From contig NC_134843.1 of NCBI RefSeq assembly GCF_965363235.1, positions 86,647,795-86,711,794 on the forward strand: DNA of 64,000 nucleotides, written 5' to 3'. Shown piece after piece: positions 37,601 through 42,820 of the stretch. The notes under the pieces are model-generated. The model had not been told where the DNA came from, did not search any database, and was given only the letters and a program-made list of their open reading frames with translations. The DNA comes from Mytilus galloprovincialis (taxonomy: Eukaryota; Mollusca; Bivalvia; Mytilida; Mytilidae). The number at the start of each line of letters is the position of its first letter. The first letter of the stretch is position 1. Position numbers and translations under genes: made by a program.

Positions 37601-39244
37601 CTGACTGCGCGAGCTTTAGAATGACTAGAAGTACGACGAAAAAGTAAAGACAGCTGATCATGACTAGTACGACTAGCCTTCAACCCCATTGGGGTATAAA
37701 TGTGCATTTAGTCAATAAACTATATAAGGTTAAACTTTGATTTTCGTGTATTGATTTGATACAATTTGTAAAATATATTTATAATACCGGCGATTTTCAT
37801 AAAAAATTTCAGATATGAAAATAGAAAGGCATATTATCTCGAGTGTCAACAATCTTAAATAAAATAAAAAAAAATAGGAATCGAAATATGATCTCGGCGT
37901 TATAAAGATTGTGTTAAAGGAAACCAATTGTTTGACTTTCAAAGAGATTAACGGGAAATATTTCAAAATAGAAAGCACGAGTGATCTGTCTGACCAAAAT
38001 GTTTCACTTGCGAGAAATGATTGACAGGTGTGAATAGATGTAGAGGCTCTGACGGGGAAAGTTGTATCAAAAGGAAAATAACCTAATTCACAATGCCTAT
38101 ACATATTTCATAAATACAATATGTTGGCCTTATACTTAAAATTGAGTTTCTTATAATAACATATAAAGGATCAGGACGTTAAAAGTGGGAAATAATATAA
38201 CCATCAACGAAAACTCGTATAATTTATGGGATTGAAGTCTCAACAATTTGATTTAAACTTCTATTGAAAACAGTCTTGGTTGTTATTAGGCTGATTGTTT
38301 TGAATTAGATGAAATATTTACGGTTTACAAATACAAATTAGTTTATTGGCACAAAACTATTGAAATAATTGGCAACACAATATATTGTTCATGTTGTTAA
38401 AAATCGTCTTTATTTCATTTTCAAATTATAAAAAAAATAAAATTATATTTAATTTTAATTTTTCTTATATTTAATTTTAATTTTATTTCTTATATTTAAT
38501 TTTAATTCTTTTTCTTTAAATACAAAACAATATTTTACATTTATCTGTCCTCCATAAATACTAATATATCTGTACAGGTAAAATTTAATTCCAATCAAGC
38601 TGGTACAGATTGATTTACGACCCTCCACTTGGATATTGCACAGCAGGTGTTTATTACACTGGGACAACTGTCCTACCAGTCTGACATCTAGACGGATTAA
38701 GGCATCCATAAAAATAAGTCCCTACCCGTACTGTACGCGCCTGATCATCAGATCATTACAATACTCAATAGTTGTTACCTAAGAGGGAGAATCTCAAAGT
38801 TGTATCCAAACTAAATTTATTTTTACACTAACTGAAGGAATGAAAAAAAATGTCCATCAAAATCCAAAAAAGATTTTTATCTTTCTAAAAAACAAAGTGC
38901 ATTATAAATGTTTTATTTATTGGATGTCAGGCCTTAAAACTTTCCCGTTTGAACAGGTTAGTTTGTACTCAAAGTTTGTTTTAAGGTGTAAATAGAGCCA
39001 TTTCAGCATTTGTTATGATGAACATGTCTTGTTTGGGCATGATCTTACCATCAGAACTAACAGTCATAGAAGTACTATTTTCTGGACAAGTTAAACATTT
39101 CAATGATGATGTTTGGTAGTATTGAAAGAACAGCCCAGTTTCTTTACAATCAGTTATGTTTTCAAAAGCTTTATATTGAGACTGACAACGAACAACAACA
39201 AAAATGTTCAATAGTAAGATCAACTTCGCGCACTTGTCTTCCAT
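1566..39244 (-). CDS. TMEM67: Meckelin (TMEM67), complete gene, 21 coding exons
   Basis: Meckelin is a multi-pass membrane protein of the ciliary transition zone (MKS module) that also binds Wnt ligands through its cysteine-rich ectodomain. The minus strand gives 21 exons with GT-AG boundaries and matching phases: 2967 coding bases, 988 residues. Order: signal peptide (about 1-21), cysteine-rich region (about 30-210), a beta-rich ectodomain (about 240-500), then membrane segments from about 515 to the C-terminus. Diagnostic stretches seen are [52 protein letters not shown] and the C-terminal TLVDQRFLI, all closely matching human meckelin as I remember it. The first in-frame ATG (39242-39244) was chosen because it opens directly onto the signal peptide. 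The gene is divergent to the RBM12-like gene. Weak points are the exon 10 donor and exon 11 acceptor. No broken frame was seen. Confidence 0.96.
1938..2080 (-). CDS. TMEM67: TMEM67 exon 20 (last membrane segment)
   Basis: Encodes LFYGNESALVVFDTLLFCII and NFVLAGVLTYLITE, matching human YYGNEATLLIFDLLFFCVV and FILASFLTYL. Acceptor TTTGCAG, donor GAG|GTAAGAC. Confidence 0.95.
2390..2660. repeat. Dispersed 'UTR-like' repeat, intron 19
   Basis: The phrases about a species-wide repeat ('actaagtttcaagttgatgt', 'catagccggggcat') resemble the ~170-bp repeat family found at 3.5-3.99 kb and 23.5-23.86 kb. Non-coding. Confidence 0.4.
2738..2840 (-). CDS. TMEM67: TMEM67 exon 19
   Basis: Encodes SLKEIDYVVKDKTLLESIMD then FLDASEKGIFYN, matching human HKEMDYFIKDKLLLERILG..EPMEKSIFYN. 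Acceptor TTTCAG, donor AATG|GTATGTT. Confidence 0.95.
3500..3990. repeat. Tandem ~140-170 bp dispersed repeat, three units
   Basis: Three divergent units each carry 'aagtttcataacatttg' (3551, 3721, 3861) and an 'aaactaaagt-agagaa' phrase, ending in 'taatgcctc...gaggcat'. The same family appears at 23480-23860 and, in reverse orientation, at about 51330-51740, 54500-54720 and 55390-55620. Confidence 0.65.
4020..4710 (+). mobile_element. Truncated non-LTR retrotransposon, C-terminal reverse-transcriptase tail
   Basis: Plus-strand open frame 4079-4531 reads FTYLGTVKQG, then AFxxLR-like 'VTFHGLRSIWYARGI', LYNSLVRPVLLYGCETL, CLRKSLKIKWQSKISNKTV and WIGHILRRE. This is the typical thumb/C-terminal part of endonuclease-reverse transcriptase LINEs. 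After the stop at 4531 the homologous tail (TTWRRT-type, 'WNMAEQQ..DR') continues in another frame, so the copy is frameshifted as well as 5'-truncated. It is antisense to TMEM67, in intron 18. The clade (RTE-like or other) cannot be settled by eye. Confidence 0.8.
4854..4961 (-). CDS. TMEM67: TMEM67 exon 18, acceptor embedded in a 29-bp array
   Basis: 36 codons ending AYNVVNKFLAGFVDH (human AYHMMNKFLGSFIDH). The N-terminal half is a Gly/Ala-rich linker. The acceptor TTTACAG is itself part of a six-unit 29-bp tandem repeat. Donor CAT|GTAAGTA. Confidence 0.94.
4962..5135 (-). repeat. 29-bp x 6 tandem array carrying splice acceptors (exon 18)
   Basis: Units start at 4962, 4991, 5020, 5049, 5078 and 5107, exactly 29 bases apart. 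On the minus strand each carries a TATATTTACAG acceptor followed by GATATAG. The unit at 5049 has TATAG in place of ACAG. The first unit supplies the real exon 18 acceptor. Confidence 0.95.
5136..5830. other. Intron 17, no feature recognised
   Basis: AT-rich intronic sequence with short homopolymers. No coding frame or inverted repeat was seen. Confidence 0.5.
5831..7077. repeat. 1.25-kb bivalve interspersed repeat, copy 1
   Basis: Starts 'actagaggctctcaggagcc' and ends 'caggtgagctaaaaa'. Inside are about two and a half divergent ~480-bp units with 'ttgactataaagggcaataa', 'gcagcaacccaacaac' and a terminal stretch of 'ggacgatgg'-type repeats. A second copy lies at 17992-19299. No intact protein frame was seen. 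Confidence 0.85.
7078..7740. other. Intron 17, no feature recognised
   Basis: AT-rich sequence. The open frame at 7353-7535 is low-complexity hydrophobic and has no family match that I recognise. Confidence 0.45.
7761..7880 (-). CDS. TMEM67: TMEM67 exon 17
   Basis: 40 codons, EDLCGKRGLLPDTDQQTF and on to VALE, matching human ENLCSQRGLVPNTDGQTF. Acceptor ACACAG, donor GAG|GTAAGCA. Confidence 0.95.
8366..8700 (-). repeat. Dispersed mussel-type repeat with a chance open frame
   Basis: On the minus strand it has 'tataagtaaatagaaatc', 'ggggttatggtccaaac' and 'ctcaaaaagattt' phrases that I associate with a repeat common in Mytilus. It keeps a 98-codon open frame, but the composition is that of a decayed repeat, not a host exon. 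It lies in intron 16. Confidence 0.5.
8777..8985 (-). CDS. TMEM67: TMEM67 exon 16
   Basis: Encodes [20 protein letters not shown] and [17 protein letters not shown], matching human [20 protein letters not shown] and YYIHGRSVHGHADTNM. Acceptor TTTGTAG, donor GAG|GTATGTA. Confidence 0.97.
9504..9942 (-). CDS. TMEM67: TMEM67 exon 15 (most conserved exon)
   Basis: The longest exon, 439 bases. Contains [39 protein letters not shown] and a hydrophobic QIFAVIFFLNVVGF, near-identical to human meckelin. This exon alone identifies the family. Acceptor TTTTAG, donor GTTG|GTAAGAA. Confidence 0.97.
10420..10674 (-). CDS. TMEM67: TMEM67 exon 14 (first membrane segments)
   Basis: 85 codons, residues 504-588. 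It has two hydrophobic spans, around ISVGTLSTLSIIYAG and around SGSLANIFFVITFGIAF, separated by WSKRAGKPAIDFQT (human WKRRIGSPMIDLQT). Acceptor TTTTCAG, donor AAG|GTCAGTA. Confidence 0.95.
11339..12058. mobile_element. hAT-like non-autonomous element, 720 bp, 8-bp target duplication
   Basis: Flanked by a perfect direct repeat AGTCTGAA (11331-11338 and 12059-12066). Both ends are long imperfect inverted termini built from degenerate phrases of the type 'gcgaacNNNNagggtgcgaa' and 'gggcgcgaac'. The interior is AT-rich with no transposase. The 8-bp duplication is typical of the hAT superfamily. A related single end lies at 39935-40012. Intron 13. Confidence 0.8.
12167..13018. mobile_element. Foldback element with 'ggcacctggttaaat' modular termini
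   Basis: The left end carries repeated ggcacctggttaaat-type phrases. The right end is their inverted complement (ccaatttaaccaggtgccga). Each terminus is a short run of the same degenerate module. No transposase. The target duplication was not resolved. It contains a nested hairpin element at 12422-12597. Confidence 0.75.
12422..12597. mobile_element. 176-bp hairpin MITE nested in the foldback element
   Basis: Near-perfect inverted arms of about 75 bases, starting 'tagtccaaataattatta' and ending 'ataattatttggacta', with 'gacgtctggcaagg' and 'ttcctacgaa' also mirrored. It inserted into the middle of the larger element, so it is younger than its host. Confidence 0.85.
13090..14064. other. Intron 13, right part, nothing coding
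   Basis: Contains related phrases 'gaaacc-agtgtaaactggttt' repeated loosely at 13430-13620, otherwise unremarkable AT-rich sequence. Confidence 0.4.
14065..14237 (-). CDS. TMEM67: TMEM67 exon 13
   Basis: Encodes QPEYVRYVKSISMNLKLVG and GQIFPPYISITYG, matching human QPRVIRVATQISLSVHL and IYPPLITIAYS. Its acceptor region is duplicated once about 86 bases further upstream in the transcript. Confidence 0.93.
14208..14385 (-). repeat. Two-copy ~86-bp duplication of the exon 13 acceptor region
   Basis: The exon 13 start, acceptor and adjoining intron (about 14208-14292) recur at about 14300-14385: 'gcaccagctgttgttgctg' versus 'gcaccagctattgtgctg'. On the minus strand the second copy has TTTTTAG|GAGCAGCACAATAG, an acceptor followed by a stop after a few codons. 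Confidence 0.85.
15173..15238 (-). CDS. TMEM67: TMEM67 exon 12 (short)
   Basis: A 66-base exon encoding SDSKDWHLVKRFFLVDN, matching human SNSGKWLLTRRIFLVDA. Acceptor GAACAG, donor ACAG|GTATAA. It fills the exact gap between exons 11 and 13. Confidence 0.92.
15787..15897 (-). CDS. TMEM67: TMEM67 exon 11
   Basis: Encodes FNSIQVLDFELGDG and QIYPVPIKLNDYLHN, aligned with human YILAVPVLNLNLQHN. The acceptor TTTAAG is weak (AAG, poor pyrimidine tract). Donor CAAG|GTAAGTT is strong. Confidence 0.82.
15930..16110. repeat. Fragment of bivalve repeat next to exon 11
   Basis: Begins 'aactagaagctccaaagagc', followed by 'caccttggtctatatacat', the same start as the larger copy at 17992. It then holds 'gttgcctcattggtgatcat', part of another dispersed repeat. 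Confidence 0.55.
16218..16281 (-). CDS. TMEM67: TMEM67 exon 10
   Basis: Encodes CSIPAIDLWDQTKYKPEFYD, matching human CEIPISKILIDFPTPIFYD. Of two overlapping GT donors, GATCTGT|GTATCC is chosen because only it gives a phase that joins exon 11. The alternative is GATCT|GTGTAT. Confidence 0.75.
16780..17041 (-). CDS. TMEM67: TMEM67 exon 9, preceded by decoy copies of its own start
   Basis: Residues 278-365, starting KNFLPDMYFTRDG and containing KILAASYTQNGEFLG and IQLCSDTTTRLNAAF, strong matches to human meckelin. The acceptor is TTTTCAG. The first 39 or so exon bases and the acceptor are copied about five times immediately upstream in the transcript (higher coordinates). Confidence 0.94.
17041..17350 (-). 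repeat. ~61-bp array copied from the exon 9 acceptor and exon start
   Basis: About five units begin near 17041, 17102, 17163, 17227 and 17289. On the minus strand each has a TATTTTCAG-like acceptor plus a copy of the first 39 or so bases of exon 9 (KNFLPDMYFTRNG in the closest copy), then ATGGTATGA. Divergence grows with distance from the exon. Confidence 0.93.
17633..17766 (-). CDS. TMEM67: TMEM67 exon 8
   Basis: Encodes ETACQTLGNMCALTFFEYE and ends GACTG|GTATGAG. It matches human TSCQALGNMCVMNMNSYD. The Trp codon is split with exon 9. Confidence 0.93.
17992..19299. repeat. 1.3-kb bivalve interspersed repeat, copy 2
   Basis: Starts 'aactagaggctcttaagagc' and ends 'caggtcaggtgagctaaaaa'. 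It holds repeated ~480-bp internal units shared with 5831-7077 ('cagtttatctctatctataa', 'gcagcaacctaacaac'). The open frames inside are shadows of the repeat. Intron 7. Confidence 0.85.
19858..20400. repeat. Imperfect tandem repeat 'ggggtggggatctcgaccg'
   Basis: Four degenerate copies of 'ggggtggggatctc-accg-tt' and 'aaacaggaggg-gt' alternate with 'cctatatttcat'. A G-tract with 'ggatctgcccct' lies at 20150-20330. Non-coding. Confidence 0.6.
20850..21022 (+). promoter_or_regulatory. Candidate promoter inside TMEM67 intron 7
   Basis: A locally GC-richer island with CTTCCGG (ETS-type, 20869-20875) and GCCGCCATTGTT (YY1-like, 20911-20922), ahead of an ATG with A at -3. This resembles a housekeeping promoter pointing right. 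Inference only. Confidence 0.4.
21023..21148 (+). CDS. Orphan first exon or 41-aa frame, unidentified
   Basis: ATG at 21023 in an ACAAAATG context opens MNIAVMTNNDKNEFLARLIG and continues DFGEHGEK, with a possible donor AAG|GTTTGC after 21106. If unspliced it stops at 21146-21148 after 41 residues. The first 28 residues look like real protein and sit directly downstream of promoter-like motifs, antisense to TMEM67. No later exons were recognised. It may be a nested gene, a captured 5' end or a relic. Confidence 0.35.
   Translation: MNIAVMTNNDKNEFLARLIGDFGEHGEKVCKVISYFLSSGR
21980..22051 (-). CDS. TMEM67: TMEM67 exon 7
   Basis: 24 codons, DGFAPQFSALLDKQ and so on to MCQE, the counterpart of human SEWFAKYLQSSAAAC. 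Acceptor TTTACAG, donor GAA|GTAAGTC. Confidence 0.9.
22371..22952. mobile_element. 582-bp terminal-inverted-repeat element, copy 1
   Basis: Left end AAAGGAGTAGGTCCAGTAAG. The right end is its inverted complement (CTTACCGGACCTACTCCTTT). A second family member lies at 57443-58026. No protein frame. Target duplication unclear. Intron 6. Confidence 0.75.
23246..23311 (-). CDS. TMEM67: TMEM67 exon 6
   Basis: 22 codons starting ADGLCLPSLPTLTN, aligned to human TGGLCFSSTGNFP. Acceptor TTTCAG, donor ACA|GTAAGTA. Confidence 0.9.
23480..23860. repeat. Dispersed ~170-bp-unit repeat
   Basis: Shares 'aagtttcataacatttggtt', 'gggcataattctaaa' and the 'taatgcccc' ending with the 3.5-kb copy. Intron 5. Confidence 0.6.
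24063..24135 (-). CDS. TMEM67: TMEM67 exon 5 (Cys-rich)
   Basis: Encodes CVRCTDYLKTAVG then TCTCIDAQK, matching the human CVRCEPTF..SCACSEPN region. Acceptor TTTCAG, donor AAAG|GTTGGT, 73 bases, phases fit both neighbours. Confidence 0.92.
25179..25324. repeat. 146-bp hairpin
   Basis: 'aacagatatatcatgtt' and 'gtaaaataccagtc' on the left are mirrored by 'gactggtattt' and 'aacatgatatatctgttt' on the right. Small palindromic MITE-like structure in intron 4. Confidence 0.7.
26891..27151 (+). CDS. 86-aa frame in copy A, acidic protein, unidentified
   Basis: ATG at 26891 opens MDAVLSVFVAVYSAGNFLER with a very acidic middle (EDLCEDDIADLKLTEEEED). It looks like true protein, but I do not recognise it. 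It could end here or splice at ATCC|GTGTAT (weak donor) into the next exon at 27457. The identical frame exists in copy B. Confidence 0.4.
   Translation: MDAVLSVFVAVYSAGNFLERFSKKEIFEDLCEDDIADLKLTEEEEDALDKKHIRVSKQSVSTEIFIPHHDDDMKLALDFNKDFLFM
27155..27400 (+). repeat. Common dispersed repeat inside copy A
   Basis: Contains 'gagagttgtctcattggcac', 'tcataccacatcttcc', 'gtgagccaaggctccgtgtt' and 'gttggttttcccctttgaa'. The same family is at 58575-58845 and inside copy B. I associate it with mussel genomes. Confidence 0.75.
27457..28540 (+). CDS. Captured spliced gene fragment in copy A
   Basis: Three exon-like blocks join in frame. 27457-27561 (acceptor CTCTACAG, donor ACAG|GTATGC) reads KEASSSNVVNTFDKMMGASQ and on. 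About 27838-27930 (acceptor AAATAG, donor GAAG|GTTTGC) reads VTVRESRAFDRLLTNLKYD. From 28360 (acceptor TTTCAG) it reads DAVEGVVNVHLQIDCDVHMW, with a stop at 28540. A second frame of the last block (28417-28608) is also open and protein-like, which suggests a frameshift. The family is unknown. The phase continuity across two introns is seen directly; that this is a gene captured from the host is inference. Confidence 0.45.
29437..29545 (-). CDS. TMEM67: TMEM67 exon 4
   Basis: Starts with two bases completing a Val codon, then ERELNGNLYLNVGTNQ and CRPCQDNTW, ending on AG|GTATG. It matches human VERDINGTLL...CELCDG. A partial copy of its acceptor region lies 116 bases upstream in the transcript. 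Confidence 0.92.
29527..29690 (-). repeat. Duplicated acceptor region of exon 4
   Basis: 'ccattcagctctctttcaac' at 29527 (exon 4 start) recurs as 'ccattcagctcactttcaac' at 29643, with similar 'aaatatacaat' intron sequence, 116 bases away. A single partial duplication. Confidence 0.75.
30633..31277 (-). repeat. 49-bp minisatellite copied from exon 3 and its donor
   Basis: Thirteen units start near 30633, 30681, 30729, 30787, 30836, 30885, 30934, 30983, 31032, 31081, 31130, 31179 and 31228, mostly 49 bases apart, and run in exact register into exon 3 at 31277. On the minus strand a unit reads ECFTYGDKNTPG, against ECLTCGTRITPG in the real exon. The true CCAG|GTATTA donor appears as CCAG|GCATTT, AAG|GCATTT or CCAG|GTATTG. 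Confidence 0.95.
31278..31371 (-). CDS. TMEM67: TMEM67 exon 3 (Cys-rich), borders a 49-bp array
   Basis: Residues 96-126. It contains ADGWGCVDCG and GECLTCGTRITP, matching the human DGWNC..CP region. The donor is CCAG|GTATTA. The last 40 or so exon bases plus this donor are the final unit of a long intronic tandem array. Confidence 0.93.
32170..32370. repeat. MITE-like hairpin 'agtgttccccc'
   Basis: 'agtgttcccccaggg' at left and 'ggggagaacact' at right are inverted, with 'ggtgctatatttt' twice inside. A small non-coding element in intron 2 (coordinates approximate). Confidence 0.5.
32437..32525 (-). CDS. TMEM67: TMEM67 exon 2 (Cys-rich)
   Basis: Residues 66-95. It reads CICNPGYYY then CAKCPANQ, equivalent to the human CVCLPGF...CKKCPEN segment. 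Acceptor TTGCAG, donor CAG|GTAAGTG, 89 bases. Confidence 0.93.
32603..34747. other. TMEM67 intron 1, left part
   Basis: AT-rich. A short minus-strand open stretch around 32765-32840 (TVSVTDNDNYSSTGSYPF) looks protein-like but lacks splice context. The rest has no recognised feature. Confidence 0.4.
34748..36064. mobile_element. 1.3-kb element with 'ggcgtagcta' ends
   Basis: Left end 'agtggcgtagctaggc' with 'aagtgtacgcccc', right end 'aagtgtacgcccgggcg' with 'aaacgtagctac'. Short imperfect inverted termini plus a shared subterminal phrase. No transposase frame. Confidence 0.5.
36930..37060. repeat. 'aaatcccgggcttaaaaac' repeat, copy 1
   Basis: Short degenerate 'atcccg' modules, shared with 41660-41850. 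Confidence 0.55.
37061..39048. other. TMEM67 intron 1, right part
   Basis: Nothing coding is recognised. There is an AT-only tandem ('ttatatttaattttaattt', three units) at 38440-38515. The 124-codon minus frame at 37730-38104 has no family features. Confidence 0.45.
39049..39244 (-). CDS. TMEM67: TMEM67 exon 1 (signal peptide, first Cys)
   Basis: Residues 1-65 plus one base. The start MEDKCAKLILLLNIFVVV is a typical cleavable signal peptide, followed by a CLTCPENSTS cysteine pair. The donor is GATG|GTAAGATC. The open frame extends upstream without another ATG. Confidence 0.93.
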
Positions 39245-39560
39245 GATTGTTGTCGAGTAGTCAAGATCGTCAGAACGCTTTTTATCACACAAAAATGTAT
39301 TCTAACTATTCAAGCCTTTATTGATATAGTTATGAAATTTAAAAAAAATAAAAAAACTTCTCTTTGAAAATGGTTGAAAGTAATAAATCACATCTGGTTA
39401 TTTTTGCCATTTCAAATGTAATTTTCAATTCACTAATATTTATCCCGTTGCGGTGACTTCCGGTTACTTTTTATCATTGGTCGCCATTTTTACAGTAAAA
39501 CAGCAAAATGCTACATGGAGAAAAAGATCGTTTTCACGTAACCAGTGACTTACTTGCAAT
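39245..39560. promoter_or_regulatory. Putative TMEM67 promoter, possibly bidirectional
   Basis: Just upstream of the TMEM67 start codon lie ACTTCCGG (ETS, 39456-39463), ATTGG (inverted CCAAT box, 39476-39480) and GCCATTTT (YY1-like, 39483-39490). With a divergent RBM12-like gene to the right, a shared promoter is plausible but the distance to that gene's first coding exon is 23.8 kb. No 5' UTR exon could be fixed. Confidence 0.45.
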
Positions 39561-39879
39561 AACTACATGATCAATCTGTTAAACAATACATTAGGTACAC
39601 TAAAAATTCATTTTATCCGCTAATATTTCCTTTACAATGTTATTTGCAGACCATGTTTTCCATGCAAGTACGCGTGGTTTTCTGATTTATCGACAGAGCT
39701 TTACCGTAAGAAGTACTGTAATGACATGTTAAAGTGGGTACGATTGGTCTCAATATGTTAGGGTACAAACGTTCACATGCGGTTAAAATTCCTTTTATTT
39801 ATGTAAGTTCTGTGGAAAAATTGCATGCAATGTAATGATGTATTGGAGTTTCAATTTGTTATTCAAATAGAATAGAATT

Positions 39880-40012
39880 ATTTGTTATATTCATATGAAT
39901 ATTTTCTAACAATTTAACTTAAATTTTGTTAAAAATTGGGCGCGAAAATGTGAGGTGCGAACGTGTAGGGTGCGAAACTATATTGGGCGCGAACGGACCT
40001 GATACCTTTAGT
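39880..40012. mobile_element. Solo end of the hAT-like 'gggcgcgaac' family
   Basis: 'ttaaaaattgggcgcgaa', 'gcgaacgtgtagggtgcga' and 'gggcgcgaacggacctgata' match the right end of the 11339-12058 element. No left end was found. Confidence 0.7.
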
Positions 40013-40189
40013 CCATGGTTCCAGGTTGGTCTGGGTGGTTTCGGCCATGTTATAAAAGAGTTAAATTCAAATAACATTTTATGTAAAGAGATTTTGCTGT
40101 ATATTCCGTTTCAAACATGAAAATTACTTATTTACAGGTGTTGACATGAAGTATAATTGATAATTATATGATATGTCCATAATTTAAAA

Positions 40190-40580
40190 CAAAGGCAACA
40201 GAATCGAAGTATACTGCTGTTTAAAACTAGTCATAAATCGAATGAGACACACGAATCTGGGGTTACAAACTAAAACCGAGGGAAAAACATCAACTACATT
40301 GCATAAAAGGAAAACAACAGAAACACTGAAGTGCAACAAAAAACAAACAACAATGCAATATTTTCGAAGAAACAAACTATTAGATAACAACTGCCATATT
40401 CCTGACTTAGTAAAGGACATTAATTATAAGAAAAAAGAGTAGGTTGAAATTGGTCTTGTGGCTAGCCAAACCTTATACTTACACATGTTCAAGGCAATGT
40501 AAATATACCCCTAAAATGACAACATTACATGACAGGAAAACAGTACAAATAAATGCAAGAACAAGGACAGAGAAATGGAA
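40190..40580. repeat. Mussel-type dispersed repeat
   Basis: 'cgaatgagacacacgaatct', 'gccatattcctgacttagta' and 'acaacattacatgacaggaa' belong to a repeat I associate with Mytilus. The open frames here are incidental. Confidence 0.55.
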
Positions 40581-41659
40581 AAATAAATAATATAATAGGA
40601 CATTTAGACACGTTGAACACAGTTGCAGAATATAAAAAAATACGTAAAATAATTTATGTCAGTACAAAAAAAGTATTTATGGCACTGATACTGTTTACAA
40701 AACTTGGTATTTTTGTACATCTTGGTTTATAGAAGTGAAAATATATAAGGCTCAATAAAAAAGAATTAAAAACTGTCTACATGTGGCCTCGTGAGCTTTC
40801 AAGAACTTTTGCCACTAAATCAGTTGGTAGCCCGTCTGTTAACCCTAAAAACATGTTCACCCAGAGTTTATTTGCTCTTGGTTTTTCAGTCCATAGATTA
40901 CTGTATTGACTATTCCTTCACCCTACTTTTATTTTAACATGATTAAAATCATGGTACTATTTTTAAGATTTTATTAATAGCATGTAAGTCTGTTTTTCTC
41001 CTACGGTAGTTTTGTTCATCTTGGTCAAAGTTATAAATGTAAGAGTATTAAAAGTTAATAAACCAGGGAACAGGATTACACACTAAAACAAAATGGGATT
41101 TAAACATGATGAATCATTACAAGATAAGTTTTCATAGACAAAGTAACCCTACTAAAGCAACATATCTAATTTTGCATTCAAAACAAAATTTGTTTGTGTT
41201 GCATGTTACACAATCTTAAGTTTCAAAGCACTCTACAAATTTATTTATAAAATAATGCCACTCACTTCTGCAGTGATCACCCATACCCAAAGAGCTAAAT
41301 GGGACCCATATTGAATTTTTTTAAAAAAGAAGTCGGACAAAATTGACAAAGTAGAATCCTGACAGCCAATTCTGGCCATTTTAAAATTTTATAAATTTAA
41401 GTCCATATTTGGCCTAAAGTGAAACTTAAGCTTGTCTATCATGTCCATTAACAAAAATTATGAATATCATGTTTTAAGTAGTTTAATGGCTAAGTTTTAT
41501 TGCAAAACTTTTGGACATTGTAAAATAGACTTTTTCTTACAAAGAAAATCGTTTTGTTTTATCAAGAACTTCATACATATTGTATAATACTATAATAATA
41601 ATTTCTATAGAATAATGGCATGGTCTTCCAGTACTCTTAATTTCATCAACAGATGAGAA

Positions 41660-41850
41660 GAGATAGGAGAGGTCCTGATCCCAAAATCCCGGGCTTAAAA
41701 ACAAGAAATCCTGAAATCCCAGGCTTAAAAACGTGAAATCCCGAAATTCGAAAAAAAAAATTTCCCAAATCCCAAAAGGGTCAATCCCGAAATGCCAAGC
41801 TTAAAAACACCCGATCCAGGAGTCCCGATAAAGGTCCTATCCCCCCTCAC
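41660..41850. repeat. 'aaatcccgggcttaaaaac' repeat, copy 2
   Basis: At least four copies of 'aaatcccgggcttaaaaac'-like units, with 'ggtcct' at both ends. Confidence 0.6.
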
Positions 41851-42530
41851 AGATTGTAAGCATGCCGTGACCTTAACTAACTATAAATCTTTCATAGAAA
41901 TTTGGGAAAAAATATAATGTAAGAACCCTAAATCAATGTTGAAAGAAGATAATGTTAACTGATTCTCAAAAAAAATAATTAAATATGATTGATAACCCTT
42001 AATTGAACAACTTATGACAAACTTCAATTTGGAACACATTGAGAACATAGAAATGACAAGTAAACATTGCACTGTGACTGTCATCAAAGGCGCTTAAGAA
42101 AGATTTTTGCCAGCTGGTCTATTTATGTCTTACCTCAATTTTAATCCCTGAAGACTAATTATATACATGTTAATACTGCAACGTAAGCTTAAGGTAATCA
42201 TGATAATCAGTTGGGCATCAAATAAACAATGATGATTGTCAGACATAAAAACGATATTAAACTTGAATTTATATGATACAAACTCAATGTACTGACTAAA
42301 GTTTTTAATTGACAATTCATCAATCAAAGTATGGGAAATACAACATAAACATTTGTACATGCTTATACCTACCTTGCCCTTAGAATCTTTATTCGTGCTA
42401 AATAATATTTTCAAAAAAAACTTTACTTGCATTTTTCGAAATCACATTTACTTATACCAAATGTTGACTTAGTTTAAACATATTTATTTATAGTGGATTG
42501 GGAAACAAGTTTTGCAACTTATATTAATCC

Positions 42531-42820
42531 CTTTCCACTTTGCGGGTGCAAGTGCTGCCTTGTAGCTGCATTAGTCTGCTCTTCTTAGAAATCTACAAGG
42601 GTGTCTTTAACGTGCAAGAGATATGGCTCTCTCTTAACACGGGTCAGCTATTTATTGTCCCCTTCCGACGGACTATCATCATTTCCTCAAGACCATACTT
42701 GCAAATGGTGTCAAAAGAGAGCCGAAAATTCAGTCCCTGAAATTTTCATCTCGAACGGGAATCGAACCAGGAACCTTTGTGTTAGTAGTCTGATGCACTA
42801 ACCACTACACTACCTCTCTC
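42531..42820 (-). mobile_element. tRNA-derived SINE
   Basis: On the minus strand the 5' end has an A box within GTGGTTAGTGCA (42794-42805) and a B box GGTTCGATTCC (42758-42768), followed by a non-tRNA body with 'gcacgttaaagacaccc' and ending near 'gcacttgcacccgcaaag'. The head does not fold as a clean functional tRNA, and the body shows this is a retroposon. Confidence 0.8.

Noticed and set aside
37730..38104. 124-codon minus-strand frame
   Set aside because: No recognisable domain, no splice or promoter context, AT-rich composition typical of chance frames in this window.
38455..38709. 84-codon minus frame near the start of intron 1
   Set aside because: Half of it is an AT-only tandem repeat and the rest shows no family features.
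39245..39292. N-terminal extension of meckelin upstream of 39244
   Set aside because: The frame stays open but has no ATG, and the signal peptide begins at the chosen Met.
42740..42815. Functional tRNA gene on the minus strand
   Set aside because: A and B boxes are present, but a long non-tRNA body follows directly and the arms do not pair cleanly, so it is a SINE head.
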